Shown here: piece by piece, positions 27,461 through 36,391 of the stretch
How positions within the stretch are numbered: the stretch's first letter is position 1
Layout of the letters: each line of letters begins with the position of its first letter
From: Venatoribacter cucullus
GTDB taxonomy: Bacteria; Pseudomonadota; Gammaproteobacteria; Pseudomonadales; Oceanobacteraceae
Reading direction: 5' to 3'
DNA length: 64,000 nucleotides
Assembly (NCBI RefSeq): GCF_016132445.1
Contig: NZ_CP046056.1
Coordinates: 1,612,001 to 1,676,000, forward strand
Position numbers and translations under genes: made by a program
Notes under the pieces: generated by a model
Databases searched by the model: none
What the model was told of the DNA's origin: nothing
The model's input: the letters and a program-made list of their open reading frames with translations, nothing else

Positions 27461-28378
27461 ATGGCAATTCAATGGTTCCCAGGGCACATGAACAAAGCCC
27501 GCAAGAAAATCAGCGAGGCAATGCCGGATATTGATCTGGTGATTGAGGTGCTGGATGCCCGCCTGCCTTTTTCCAGTACCAACCCTCTGGTTGACGAGCT
27601 GCAGGGCGACAAAACCTGCATTAAAGTGCTGAACAAAGCCGATCTGGCCGACCCTGAGGTTACAGCCCGGTGGGTCGAATACTTTGAACGCCAGCACAAT
27701 ACCCGCGCCCTGCCCCTAGTCGCCGAAGACCGTAATCAGGTGAAAAAACTGATCGCTCTGGCCAAGCAGGTAGGCAGCGCCCGCAGCGAGAAAAAGCAGG
27801 CCATCCGGGTAATGATTATGGGCATTCCCAACGTCGGTAAATCCACCCTCATTAACGCCCTGGCGGGTCGCTATGTGGCTAAAACCGGTAACGAACCGGC
27901 GGTGACCAAAGCCAACCAGATGATTGACCTGAAAAACGGCATCATCCTGTCGGACACGCCCGGTATTCTGTGGCCCAAGTTTGAGAACGAACAAAGCGGT
28001 TACCGGCTGGCCGCCAGTGGCGCGGTAAAAGATACCGCCATGGAATACGAAGATGTGGCCATGCACGCTCTGGACTATCTGGTGCGCGAATACCCGCAAC
28101 AGCTCAGCGAACGTTTCCGCTTTAAACAACAACCGGAAACCGCCAGTGCAGCCCTGCACGAAATCGCCGCTCGCCGCGGGTGTCTGAAACCCGGTGGTAT
28201 TGTCGACCTGCATAAGGCGGCGGAATTGTGTCTGCATGAACTGCGGGCGGGAAAAATCGGCCGGATTTCACTGGAAAACCCGGTCGCGGTCGAAGCCGAA
28301 CTGGCGGAACTGGAAGCCCGCCGGCTGGCGGAAGAAGCGGCTAGGGCTGCGGCTGAATCACCTGATAAACCTGGCTGA
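27461..28378 (+). CDS. ylqF: Ribosome biogenesis GTPase YlqF
   Basis: Circularly permuted GTPase of 305 residues acting in large ribosomal subunit assembly. Motif order is permuted: NKAD (G4) near 76, then GIPNVGKS (G1) near 122-129, then DTPG (G3) near 166. ATG 27461 (MAIQWFPGHM) is the family start. The last 38 bases overlap the convergent DUF695 gene. Confidence 0.93.
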   Translation: MAIQWFPGHMNKARKKISEAMPDIDLVIEVLDARLPFSSTNPLVDELQGDKTCIKVLNKADLADPEVTARWVEYFERQHNTRALPLVAEDRNQVKKLIALAKQVGSARSEKKQAIRVMIMGIPNVGKSTLINALAGRYVAKTGNEPAVTKANQMIDLKNGIILSDTPGILWPKFENEQSGYRLAASGAVKDTAMEYEDVAMHALDYLVREYPQQLSERFRFKQQPETASAALHEIAARRGCLKPGGIVDLHKAAELCLHELRAGKIGRISLENPVAVEAELAELEARRLAEEAARAAAESPDKPG

Positions 28379-28778
28379 AGGTCTGCCACTGCGGATCTTC
28401 ATCAGCCACCACTTCGATAGGATACAGGCCAGCGCTGGTCGGAATGCTGTCCAGCGCCTGCTTGAAACTCTCCAGATCGCGGGCATAGATAATCCATTGA
28501 TTGACTCCGGCGTGGGTAATCACCATCAGAATCAGGGCATTCTCTTCCGCTTCCGCCTGCCGTTGCAGGTGTTCACTGAAGGTTAAAATCGCGCTCTGTT
28601 CACTCAGCGCCGGAAAGCCGGTGCTGTCGTCAGTGGTTGCGGCATTCCAGGCAATCTGTACGCAGATCGGGTAATCGCCGGCGTCTTTGGCCAGCGCCCA
28701 GTCTTCGCGGTATTGAATGCTGATGGGCTTATCGTGCAGCGTTCCCGATGCACGCACCCAGCGGTTGTTCGCCAGCAT
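28341..28778 (-). CDS. DUF695-family protein
   Basis: 145 residues matching DUF695 (SIQYREDWALAKDAGDYPIC, EENALILMVITHAGVNQW, YPIEVVADEDPQW). Function unknown. Its 3' end overlaps the 3' end of ylqF by 38 bases, so transcripts are antisense there. Confidence 0.8.
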   Translation of the reverse strand: MLANNRWVRASGTLHDKPISIQYREDWALAKDAGDYPICVQIAWNAATTDDSTGFPALSEQSAILTFSEHLQRQAEAEENALILMVITHAGVNQWIIYARDLESFKQALDSIPTSAGLYPIEVVADEDPQWQTFSQVYQVIQPQP

Positions 28779-28870
28779 GGCTTATTCCTTTTGGTTACGA
28801 TGATTCCAGACTAATAGAAATTATCGTAAATGCCAAAGCCATGCTGCAGCCAGATGACAGAACGGCTGAT

Positions 28871-29737
28871 TTACAGCAGGTTCAGCGGTAATTTCAGGTA
28901 TGCAACACCGTTGGCTTCCGGCTCCGGAAAAGCACCGGCGCGGATATTCACCTGTAACGACGGCAAAATAAGGCGCGGCATATCCAGGGTGGCGTCACGC
29001 CGGCTGCGCAGCTGAATAAACTCGTCCCGGCTGATGCCGGTTCGCACATGAATATTGGCGGCTTTCTGAACGGCCACCGTACAGCGCGAACTCATCGGCC
29101 GGTCTGTCGGCGGGTAATCGTGGCACAGATGCAGCACCACCTCATCACCCAGCGCCAGTAAGCGCTGAATGGAATCGTACAGGGTACCGGCATCGCCCCC
29201 GGGGAAATCGCAGCGGGCGGTGCCGACATCGGGCATAAACAGCGTATCACCGACAAAAACATCGGTACCGTTAACCGCATAGCTGATGCAGGCCGGGGTA
29301 TGGCCGGGGGTATTCATCACCCGGATCAGGCTGTTGCCCAGCGCCAGTTCATCGCCTTCGCCCAGTAACAGATCAAACTGGTGACCATCGGCCTGAAAGC
29401 GCTCGTCTTCGTTAAAGATTTTGCGGAAGGTTTCCTGCACCTGCACGATAGGCTTGCCAATCACCACCCGGGCACCGCTCTGGCGGCGGATATAATCAGC
29501 ACTGCTCAGATGGTCGGCATGGGCGTGGGTTTCCAATACATACTGCAGGATAAGGCCCTGATTGCGGATATGTTCCAGCACCCGGTCGGCAGCTACCGTG
29601 GCAGTACGGCCGGACTTCTGATCAAAATCCAGCACCGGATCAATAATGGCGGTACAGCCACTGGCGGTGTCGGTCAGCACATGAGTGTAGGTCGAGGTGT
29701 CTTCATGCAGAAAACTGGTGATGGTGACTGCGCTCAT
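28871..29737 (-). CDS. Persulfide dioxygenase-like metallo-beta-lactamase-fold hydrolase
   Basis: 288 residues of the ETHE1/Blh type, which oxidises glutathione persulfide to sulfite using a mononuclear iron. Metal motif THAHADH (70-76), later NTPGHTPACISY, VGDTLFMPDVGTARCDFPGG and HLCHDYPP carry the remaining ligands and the ETHE1-specific TARCDF segment. It diverges from a BigR-like repressor gene over a 107-base gap with an operator-like dyad, the usual arrangement of sulfide-detoxification loci. Confidence 0.88.
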   Translation of the reverse strand: MSAVTITSFLHEDTSTYTHVLTDTASGCTAIIDPVLDFDQKSGRTATVAADRVLEHIRNQGLILQYVLETHAHADHLSSADYIRRQSGARVVIGKPIVQVQETFRKIFNEDERFQADGHQFDLLLGEGDELALGNSLIRVMNTPGHTPACISYAVNGTDVFVGDTLFMPDVGTARCDFPGGDAGTLYDSIQRLLALGDEVVLHLCHDYPPTDRPMSSRCTVAVQKAANIHVRTGISRDEFIQLRSRRDATLDMPRLILPSLQVNIRAGAFPEPEANGVAYLKLPLNLL

Positions 29738-29770
29738 TACTGGTACTCCGTCGTCTGAATGCTGCCGATT

Positions 29771-29788
29771 ATATTAGTACATTCTTAT
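29771..29788. promoter_or_regulatory. BigR-like operator candidate
   Basis: ATATTAGTACATTCTTAT in the divergent gap. Arms TATTAG and CTTATT are imperfect, but the sequence is 16 of 18 identical to the perfect dyad at 61684-61701. A further AT-rich stretch (AATATTCGATATAC) follows. Likely binding site of the adjacent ArsR-family repressor. Confidence 0.6.
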
Positions 29789-29844
29789 TTAGCAATATTC
29801 GATATACAATACCTGACCATATCTGTCCGCTGCGGAGCTGGCTT

Positions 29845-30204
29845 ATGACAACCACCCCTTCCCTGCCGTCATCCGGCAGCGACCATGCCGCGCTGGCCGA
29901 ACACCGGCAGCAGGCGGTGCGGCTGCTGAAAGCACTGGCCAACGAACACCGGCTGAATATTCTGTGCTGCCTGCGTGAAGGAGAAGTATCGGTCGGTGAA
30001 CTGGCCCGCCGCCTGCCACTCAGCCAGTCGGCACTGTCACAGCATCTGGCCTGGTTACGCAGCGAACATCTGGTCGCCACCCGCCGCCATGCACAAACCA
30101 TTTTTTACCAACTGTGCGATGACAAAGCCGAACGTATTATTACCGTGCTGAACAGTCTGTACTGCGGCATCAACCGTGACGGAGCCCCTCATGCGGCTGA
30201 CTAA
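29845..30204 (+). CDS. bigR: BigR/SqrR-type ArsR-family sulfur-responsive repressor
   Basis: Winged-helix repressor of 119 residues. HTH SVGELARRLPLSQSALSQHL with wing near RRHAQTIFYQL. Cysteines at 41, 42 and 107 match the C41/C107 pair that forms a polysulfide bridge in SqrR, and the C42/C108 pair of BigR. No ArsR-type CVC metal motif is present. Neighbours (persulfide dioxygenase, SulP) support persulfide sensing. It overlaps sulP by 14 bases. Confidence 0.85.
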   Translation: MTTTPSLPSSGSDHAALAEHRQQAVRLLKALANEHRLNILCCLREGEVSVGELARRLPLSQSALSQHLAWLRSEHLVATRRHAQTIFYQLCDDKAERIITVLNSLYCGINRDGAPHAAD

Positions 30205-31873
30205 CACCCTGCAGAATTACCGCCGCGACTGGCTGGGTGCCGACCTCACGGCCGGCCTGATTGTCGCCATCCTGATTACCCCGCAAGCCATTGCCTACGC
30301 CATGCTGGCCGGTATGCCGCCGCAAGCCGGTCTGTATGCGGCGTTGTTGCCGGTTATTGTATATGCCCTGCTCGGCACCAGCCCGGTGCTGGCAGTCGGC
30401 CCGGTGGCGATTATCTCGTTAATGACCTTTGAAGCCCTGCAGCCACTGGCCAGCCCCGGCAGCAGCGAATATATGGCGCTGGCAGCGGGCCTGGCGCTGC
30501 TCACCGGCTTATGGCTGCTGTTATTTTTTCTGATTGATCTGGGGCGCTGGACCAACTTTATCAGCCACTCGGTTATTTCTGCCTTTACCAGTGCCGCCGC
30601 CATCCTGATTGTGCTGAGCCAGATCCGCCATGTCACCGGCCTGCCGATTCCGTCCGATGGCCCGCTGTGGCAACCCATTCAAACCCTGCTGAGCGCCAGC
30701 GATCAGTTACGCCCGGATGTATTGTTGCTGTTTGCTCTGGCTTTACTGCTGTTGCTGAGCTGGCAAAAAGGCATGCCCCGTCTTACCCGCCGCCTGCCAC
30801 AGTGGCTGGCCAGTTTGCTGAACAAAGCCGCACCGCTGGTGCTGGTAATCGCCGGTATTGCAGCGGTCAGCGGGCTGGCACTGCCGGTGAAGGTGGTGGG
30901 CGAATTACCGGCTGGTTTGCCGGCCCTGCAACTGCCCTGGCTGACCTGGCCGCAATGGCAGTCATTACTGCCTTCGGCCGCGGTTATTGCGTTAATCGGA
31001 TATCTGGAAAGTCTGGCGGTGGCGCAATCACTGGCTGACCGGCGTGGGCCGAAACTGCACAGCAACCAGGAGCTGCTGGCCCTGGGCGGGGCCAATCTGG
31101 TGGCGGCGTTCAGCCAGGCGTTTCCGGTCGCCGGTGGGTTTGGCCGCAGCGTGGTTAACCATGCGGCCGGCGCCAAAACCCAACTGGCCAGTATTATTAC
31201 GGCGGTATTGGTGGCGGTTATTTGTCTGTTCGCCGCCCGTTTATTTATGAACCTTCCCAATGCCGTTCTGGCGGTGATTATTGTGGTGGCCGTATGGCCG
31301 TTAATCCGTTTTGCCGAGGGCTGGCAGGCCTGGCGTTATCAGAAAAGTGATGGTCTGGTGTGGCTGATGACCTTTGCCGGCGTACTGCTGGGCGGTGCCG
31401 AAAGCGGCATTCTGCTGGGTATGCTGCTGTCGCTGGTACTGTTTCTGAAACGCACCAGCGAACCTCATATTGCCGAAATCGGCCGGGTCGGCAACAGCGA
31501 CCATTTCCGTAATATCCGCCGTCATCAGGTGGGCACCAGCCCAACCGTACTGATGATCCGTATCGACGAAAACCTGTACTTTGCCAACAGCCATTTTCTG
31601 CAGGAAACCATTGCAAACAGCCTGCAGCAACGCCCCGCTGTGCAGCACGTGGTGCTGGTCGGCAGTGCCATTAACCATATTGATTACATCGGCCTCGAAA
31701 CCCTGCAGCATCTGTTACAGGATCTGCGCGAACGTGGCGTACAACTGCATTTGGCCGAGTTCAAAGGTCTGGTGATGGACCGCCTGCAACGCACCGACCT
31801 GTTGCCGCAACTGGCACCGGGACGGATCTTCTTTACCGCCAGCGAAGCACTGCGCGAACTGGGGCAATGCTGA
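30191..31873 (+). CDS. SulP-family anion permease with STAS domain
   Basis: 560 residues: N-terminal SulP membrane domain of about 14 spans beginning GLIVAILITPQAIAYAMLAG, and a C-terminal STAS domain (about 445-550; TVLMIRIDENLYFANS, INHIDYIGLETL). Transports sulfate or a related anion across the inner membrane; in this context export or handling of sulfite/sulfate from persulfide oxidation is plausible. ATG 30191 (MRLTNTLQNY) was chosen over GTG 30176 because GGAG precedes it. Confidence 0.88.
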   Translation: MRLTNTLQNYRRDWLGADLTAGLIVAILITPQAIAYAMLAGMPPQAGLYAALLPVIVYALLGTSPVLAVGPVAIISLMTFEALQPLASPGSSEYMALAAGLALLTGLWLLLFFLIDLGRWTNFISHSVISAFTSAAAILIVLSQIRHVTGLPIPSDGPLWQPIQTLLSASDQLRPDVLLLFALALLLLLSWQKGMPRLTRRLPQWLASLLNKAAPLVLVIAGIAAVSGLALPVKVVGELPAGLPALQLPWLTWPQWQSLLPSAAVIALIGYLESLAVAQSLADRRGPKLHSNQELLALGGANLVAAFSQAFPVAGGFGRSVVNHAAGAKTQLASIITAVLVAVICLFAARLFMNLPNAVLAVIIVVAVWPLIRFAEGWQAWRYQKSDGLVWLMTFAGVLLGGAESGILLGMLLSLVLFLKRTSEPHIAEIGRVGNSDHFRNIRRHQVGTSPTVLMIRIDENLYFANSHFLQETIANSLQQRPAVQHVVLVGSAINHIDYIGLETLQHLLQDLRERGVQLHLAEFKGLVMDRLQRTDLLPQLAPGRIFFTASEALRELGQC

Positions 31874-32094
31874 TGACAGCACCCGAACATAAATCCGACC
31901 CTGTGCCACCAACGGCCGATCATCCTCAGACCCGCCCGGCTGAGAATACAGAAAATACGCCCACCAGCGGCCGTGACGGCCGCCGTTTTGTGATTATTCC
32001 GCAACAAGGCCCCCGTATACGGGTGCGCTATCGCGAAGGCAGCAGCGGCACCGGTGACTGTACGCTGTGCCAGATCAGCCCGGATAACCTCTGA
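31873..32094 (+). CDS. Small protein of unknown function with CxxC end
   Basis: 73 residues, MTAPEHKSDPVPP onward; Pro/Thr-rich first half, then a short RRFVIIPQQGPRIRVRYREG strand region and a CTLC motif near the C-terminus. No recognised family. The ATG overlaps the sulP stop (ATGA), so it is probably the last gene of the bigR-sulP transcript. An ATG two codons upstream is also possible. Confidence 0.55.
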   Translation: MTAPEHKSDPVPPTADHPQTRPAENTENTPTSGRDGRRFVIIPQQGPRIRVRYREGSSGTGDCTLCQISPDNL

Positions 32095-32098
32095 TACC

Positions 32099-32122
32099 CC
32101 TGCAAACTGCAGGTTAATTTTT
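32099..32122 (+). terminator. Terminator after the sulP operon
   Basis: Stem CCTGCA/TGCAGG with a 3-base loop, then TTAATTTTT, four bases past the small gene's stop. Confidence 0.75.
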
Positions 32123-32175
32123 GCCGCCCTGCTGGGTATGATGCGGTTCCGTCTTTTGCTGACCCGGTAACTGCC

Positions 32176-32661
32176 ATGACTCTGACCTACACCTTGCTGA
32201 TTCTTGCGGCGCTGGTAATTATCGCTGCACTGGCCTACTACGCCTGGCACCTGACCGCGAAAGTGAAAAACCTGCAGCAGACGCAACAGGACGAAGCCGC
32301 GCAGGCGGAGCTGCACCTGCGCAACCGCCAGCTGGAGTTGCTGCAGGATATCCGCTTTATTGCCCGCGCCGTGCTGGCAGAACAATGTGAAATTACCGAA
32401 GGCGTATTGCGCATTCAGTATTTAATGAGTGCGCTCGACCCCGATGCCTGGCAACTGGATGAACTGGCCACCCTGCGCCAACATCACGAAGCCACCGCCG
32501 GAATGCCCATTCTGGATGCTTACAAAGCGCTGCCGAAAAAAGAACAGTTCCGTCTCGACCGGGAACGCTGGACGCTGGAAGAGCGTCATAAACCAGCCGT
32601 GCAGCGCGAGTTGCAATGGCTGGTAAGCTACCGTTTTCCCGGCGTTACCCTGCTGCAATAA
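32176..32661 (+). CDS. DUF2489-family membrane-anchored protein
   Basis: 161 residues: one N-terminal helix (about 4-25), a short coiled coil and a cytoplasmic helical domain with conserved CEITEGVLRIQYLM and DAYKALPKKEQFRLDRERW, typical of DUF2489. Function unknown. Followed by yceI after 28 bases with its own ribosome site. Confidence 0.82.
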   Translation: MTLTYTLLILAALVIIAALAYYAWHLTAKVKNLQQTQQDEAAQAELHLRNRQLELLQDIRFIARAVLAEQCEITEGVLRIQYLMSALDPDAWQLDELATLRQHHEATAGMPILDAYKALPKKEQFRLDRERWTLEERHKPAVQRELQWLVSYRFPGVTLLQ

Positions 32662-32689
32662 ACCCGTTACTGATAATAAGGATTCTGCA

Positions 32690-33262
32690 ATGCGCACTCT
32701 GATACTGGCTCCGTTATTTCTGTTCGCCGCCCTGGCTCAGGCCGGCTGGCAACTGGAACAACCGTCTGAACTGACCTTTATGTCGTTCAAAAATACCCAT
32801 CTGGCTGAAGTTCATCGTTTTAACCGCCTGCAGGGCAATATTGCTGACAACGGTGAAGCCACATTGAGCATTGACCTGAGCAGCGTTGATACCGCCATTG
32901 CTATCCGCGATACCCGTATGCAGGAAATGCTGTTTGAAACCAGCCGCTTTGCCAGCGCCACCCTGACCGCCAAAGTGAATACCAAAGTGCTGCAACAGGC
33001 TGCCGCCGGTGCCATTCAGACCTATGACCTGGCTGGTAAACTGAGCCTGCATGGCCTGGAAGCCGATGTATCCGTACCGGTTTTAATTGTGCCGGCCGCC
33101 GATGGCCGTCTGGTGGTTACCAGCCTGAAGCCGGTGCTGGTGCAGGCCGACCAGTTTGAATTAACCGCTGGTATTCAGAAGCTGCGCGACATTGCCAAAC
33201 TGGAACGCATCAGCGAAGTGGTGCCGGTTAATTTCACGCTTATTTTCAGCCCCAAACCTTAA
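32690..33262 (+). CDS. YceI-family periplasmic lipocalin-like protein
   Basis: 190 residues, signal peptide (LAPLFLFAALAQA) and a YceI domain (LTFMSFKNTHLAEVHRFNRL, IDLSSVDTAIAIRDTRM). YceI proteins bind polyisoprenoids; ligand here unknown. Follows DUF2489 at 28 bases behind AAGGA. Confidence 0.88.
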   Translation: MRTLILAPLFLFAALAQAGWQLEQPSELTFMSFKNTHLAEVHRFNRLQGNIADNGEATLSIDLSSVDTAIAIRDTRMQEMLFETSRFASATLTAKVNTKVLQQAAAGAIQTYDLAGKLSLHGLEADVSVPVLIVPAADGRLVVTSLKPVLVQADQFELTAGIQKLRDIAKLERISEVVPVNFTLIFSPKP

Positions 33263-33281
33263 GGGCCTCGGCATACCCGCG

Positions 33282-33309
33282 CCACACCCGCCCTCAGCGG
33301 TGGGTGTGG
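33282..33309. terminator. Hairpin between convergent genes
   Basis: Arms CCACACCC/GGGTGTGG (33282-33289, 33302-33309), GC-rich centre; a T6 run lies 9 bases further on plus. Probably a shared terminator; it overlaps the end of the gene at 33294. Confidence 0.45.
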
Positions 33310-33515
33310 TTACGCAGTTTTTTCAGTAATTCTTCCACGTCTTGTTCCGCCAGCTGCATGGCATCCATCACGCTGGTATTAATAGCCGATTCAATCAGCA
33401 CCTCTAACGTACTGAAATGATAGTCACCAATGCGGCTGCACAATTCTTCCCCTAACACCCGGCGAAAATTATTCACCACTTTTTGCGCATGCAGATAATG
33501 CGGTCGGTCGTGCAT
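33294..33515 (-). CDS. Small protein of unknown function downstream of ppk2
   Basis: 73 residues, MHDRPHYLHAQKVVNNFRRV onward, acidic and helical, ending EELLKKLRNHTHR. Not assigned to a named family. AGGAGA lies six bases before the ATG. It begins nine bases after ppk2 and is likely the third gene of the cyclase-ppk2 operon. Confidence 0.65.
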   Translation of the reverse strand: MHDRPHYLHAQKVVNNFRRVLGEELCSRIGDYHFSTLEVLIESAINTSVMDAMQLAEQDVEELLKKLRNHTHR

Positions 33516-33524
33516 GTCAGTCTC

Positions 33525-34355
33525 CTAGGCTTCCCGCGCAGCGGTCGCCGGCTGCACAATCAGCGGATCGGGGGTTAAATTCAGGCTGGGTGATTTATGC
33601 CGGTAATCAAACTGATTCAGAACAAAACGCATGGCATTCAGACGGGCGCGTTTTTTATCGTCGGAACGGATTACCGTCCAGGGCGCATCGCTGTGGTGGG
33701 TGTAATGAAACATGGTTTCTTTGGCATCGGTGTAATCATCCCATTTATCCAGTGACGCCAGATCAATGGGGCTGAGTTTCCACTGTTTCAGCGGGTCAAT
33801 CTGACGGCTCTGAAAACGCCGCAGCTGCTCTTCCCGGCTAACCGAAAACCAGAATTTGAATAAGCGGATGCCGGAACGCACCAGCATTCGTTCCAGTTCC
33901 GGCACGGTACGCATAAATTCCATATATTCTTCGGTACTGCAAAAGCCCATCACCCGCTCAACACCGGCTCGGTTGTACCAGCTGCGGTCAAAAAACACCA
34001 TTTCACCGGCGGCCGGTAAATGATGGATATAACGCTGAAAATACCACTGGGTGCGTTCCCTTTCGCTGGGTTTTTCCAACGCCACCACGTGCGCACCACG
34101 CGGGTTCAGGTGTTCCATAAAGCGCTTAATGGTGCCGCCTTTACCGGCTGCATCACGGCCTTCAAACAAAATAACGATTTTTTCACCGCTTTCGCGTACC
34201 CAATTCTGTAATTTCAGCAGTTCAATCTGCAGGCTTTGCTTTTCCCGCTCGTACTGCGCCCGGCTCAGGCGTTCACCGTAAGGAAGATGCCGGCTTTTTT
34301 GTTCCGCAGGTTTGGCCGGCTGTGGAATAACCAGCGGATAATGCTGTTCGTTCAT
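33525..34355 (-). CDS. ppk2: Polyphosphate kinase 2
   Basis: 276 residues; transfers phosphate between polyphosphate and nucleoside phosphates. Walker A GRDAAGKGG (66-74), DRSWYNR (123-129) and lid/Arg segment near VSREEQLRRFQSR. Length and motifs fit single-domain PPK2. ATG 34355 (MNEQHYPL) follows AAAGGA; the GTG six codons upstream is disfavoured. Starts 21 bases after the cyclase gene. Confidence 0.93.
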   Translation of the reverse strand: MNEQHYPLVIPQPAKPAEQKSRHLPYGERLSRAQYEREKQSLQIELLKLQNWVRESGEKIVILFEGRDAAGKGGTIKRFMEHLNPRGAHVVALEKPSERERTQWYFQRYIHHLPAAGEMVFFDRSWYNRAGVERVMGFCSTEEYMEFMRTVPELERMLVRSGIRLFKFWFSVSREEQLRRFQSRQIDPLKQWKLSPIDLASLDKWDDYTDAKETMFHYTHHSDAPWTVIRSDDKKRARLNAMRFVLNQFDYRHKSPSLNLTPDPLIVQPATAAREA

Positions 34356-34376
34356 CAACAATCCTTTCTGCACGAT

Positions 34377-35378
34377 TTAATTCGGTGGCCGGGCGGCCAG
34401 AAAACAATCCCGCCCCTGTGCCTTAGCCTGGTAAAGATACTTGTCCAGCAAACGAATCACCTGATCCAGCTCAATGCGGCTGTGCGCCCGGGGCGTGACA
34501 ACCAGATAACTGCCCGAAGCGGTCATGGTAACCCGCTGACCGCTATCATTACGCACGTCCATTTGTCGGATAGCCTGCTGAATACGGGGCACCAGGCTAT
34601 CGAGCTGTGACCACGAACAACCGGGCACCAGCAGGGCAAACTCCTCACCGCCAAGCCGGCCAATGGGGTCAGAAGGCCGGACAATCTGGCGCAGGGTGTT
34701 GCATAACGCCTGCAGCGCACGGTCACCGGTGGCATGACCATGCTGGTCATTCACCTGCTTGAAGAAATCCAGATCGAGCAGAATAACGGCAAATTCGTGA
34801 AACTGGCGCAGCCCTCTGGCCCACTCGCGGGTATACAGGCGTTCAAACCCGCGGCGGTTTTCCACCCCGGTCAGCGGGTCGGTCAGCGCCAGCCGAGTCT
34901 GTTGTTCGCTTTGCTCAACCATTACCAGGCAGGCAGCAATGACCGCCGCCAGATGCTGCAGAAAATCGGTCGCCATGTCATCGCCGAAACGGTCGCGGCG
35001 GGTGGAAAATAATGTCAGTTTGCCCAGACAGCGTTCATGCCGCAGCAACGGCAACACAAGGCCACTGTGCCAGGGCGGGTTTACCGCCACCGGCCCCGGC
35101 CGGCACTGCGGCAAGTGGGTAACAAATTCCAGAGCTTCCAGCCAGGGGGCCTGTTCCGGGGTCAAAGACTGCCCCATGGACTGATACAACTGACCATCGG
35201 CATCGACCAGACAAAGCCTGATGTCATCCAGGCCAAACTGCTCAGGCAGCCCCTGTAACAGTAACCGCAGCAGGTCACTCCAGCTCTGACAAGACAACAA
35301 CTGTAATTCAAACGCCTGCAGCCGGTGCAACAACGCCTCATTGCGCCGGGCATTATCCAATAGTTGCTGTAAATCCAC
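34377..35378 (-). CDS. Diguanylate cyclase with GAF-like sensor
   Basis: 333 residues: N-terminal GAF/DUF484-like sensor (about 20-150) and GGDEF domain with active site GGEEF (243-247), DLDFFK, and an intact inhibitory RxxD (RPSD, 234-237), so it should make c-di-GMP with product inhibition. No membrane helix. GTG start at 35378. Probably co-transcribed with ppk2, linking c-di-GMP and polyphosphate. Confidence 0.9.
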   Translation of the reverse strand: MDLQQLLDNARRNEALLHRLQAFELQLLSCQSWSDLLRLLLQGLPEQFGLDDIRLCLVDADGQLYQSMGQSLTPEQAPWLEALEFVTHLPQCRPGPVAVNPPWHSGLVLPLLRHERCLGKLTLFSTRRDRFGDDMATDFLQHLAAVIAACLVMVEQSEQQTRLALTDPLTGVENRRGFERLYTREWARGLRQFHEFAVILLDLDFFKQVNDQHGHATGDRALQALCNTLRQIVRPSDPIGRLGGEEFALLVPGCSWSQLDSLVPRIQQAIRQMDVRNDSGQRVTMTASGSYLVVTPRAHSRIELDQVIRLLDKYLYQAKAQGRDCFLAARPPN

Positions 35379-35508
35379 GCGTTCACTGCTCCCTTTCCAA
35401 TGGGTTGATTATAGTGCGATCTGACAGGAACGCAGCCCAGGCAATAACTTAGCTGCCGCCTCTGCCACCTTTTGTTAAACTGCCGCGCTTTACCCACCCG
35501 GAAACGGC

Positions 35509-36324
35509 ATGAGCGCAAACGTCCTGATCTTCGACTCCGGTGTCGGAGGCCTGAGCATTGTCAGTGAAATCCGCCAGTTATTGCCCGGCTTACCGCTGCA
35601 GTACCTGATGGATTCCGCCGCCTTTCCTTATGGCACCAAGGCCGATGATTTTCTGATTCAGCGTATTCTCAGTGTCTGCACCAGCGCCGTGCGCGAGCTG
35701 AATCCGGATATTCTGGTGGTCGCCTGCAACACCGCCAGCACCCTGGCCTTACCAGCACTGCGCCAGCAATTACAGCTGCCGGTGGTCGGTGTGGTGCCAG
35801 CCATCAAAGTGGCGGCCGGTTTAAGCAGCAGTGGCCAGATTGGCTTGCTGGCAACCCCGGCGACGGTGAACCGCCCCTACACTGATGACCTGATCCGGGA
35901 ATTTGCCCCGCATTGCGAGGTGCGCCGCTTTGGCAGCGGCGAGCTGGTGCAATGGGCGGAAGATTTTATTGCCACCGGCAGCGTACCTGCCGGCCTGCAG
36001 GCCCACCTGCAGCACTGGCTGTATCAGCCCCGGCCACTCAGCCATGTGGTGCTGGGCTGCACGCATTTTCCGCTGCTGAAACCCCAACTGCAGCAGTTGT
36101 TTCCGGATATTGGCTGGGTCGATTCCGGTGCCGCCATTGCCCGCCGGGTCGCCACCCTGCTGGGCAATCAGGCCGAACGCCTGCAACACGCAGACAGCGC
36201 ACCCATTGGCTGCTTCTGGACCGGCAGCCAGCCGCCGGCGCCGGGCGTACTGCATTACCTGCAGCAGCTGGGGCTGCCGGGTGACCATGGTCAGCTGCAG
36301 GTGACCGAATTTTCTTATACATAA
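35509..36324 (+). CDS. murI: Glutamate racemase
   Basis: 271 residues; makes D-glutamate for peptidoglycan. Catalytic cysteine motifs ACNTAS (about 73-78) and GCTHFPLL (about 183-190), and DSGVGGLS at the start. Standard length. Divergent from the cyclase gene across a 130-base gap without obvious operator. Confidence 0.95.
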   Translation: MSANVLIFDSGVGGLSIVSEIRQLLPGLPLQYLMDSAAFPYGTKADDFLIQRILSVCTSAVRELNPDILVVACNTASTLALPALRQQLQLPVVGVVPAIKVAAGLSSSGQIGLLATPATVNRPYTDDLIREFAPHCEVRRFGSGELVQWAEDFIATGSVPAGLQAHLQHWLYQPRPLSHVVLGCTHFPLLKPQLQQLFPDIGWVDSGAAIARRVATLLGNQAERLQHADSAPIGCFWTGSQPPAPGVLHYLQQLGLPGDHGQLQVTEFSYT

Positions 36325-36346
36325 AAGCTGTTTGTATAAGTTTTTT
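36314..36346 (+). terminator. Terminator overlapping the murI end
   Basis: Stem CTTATACA/TGTATAAG with an 11-base loop, then T6. It begins inside the last codons of murI. Confidence 0.75.
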
Positions 36347-36349
36347 AAT

Positions 36350-36364
36350 TGAGTAAACTACTCA
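36350..36364. promoter_or_regulatory. Palindrome upstream of folE
   Basis: TGAGTAAACTACTCA, perfect 6-base arms around AAC, 28 bases before the folE ATG. Could be an operator or part of a promoter; unknown. Confidence 0.3.
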
Positions 36365-36391
36365 GGTATTACAACCAATCACGGTATCGAC

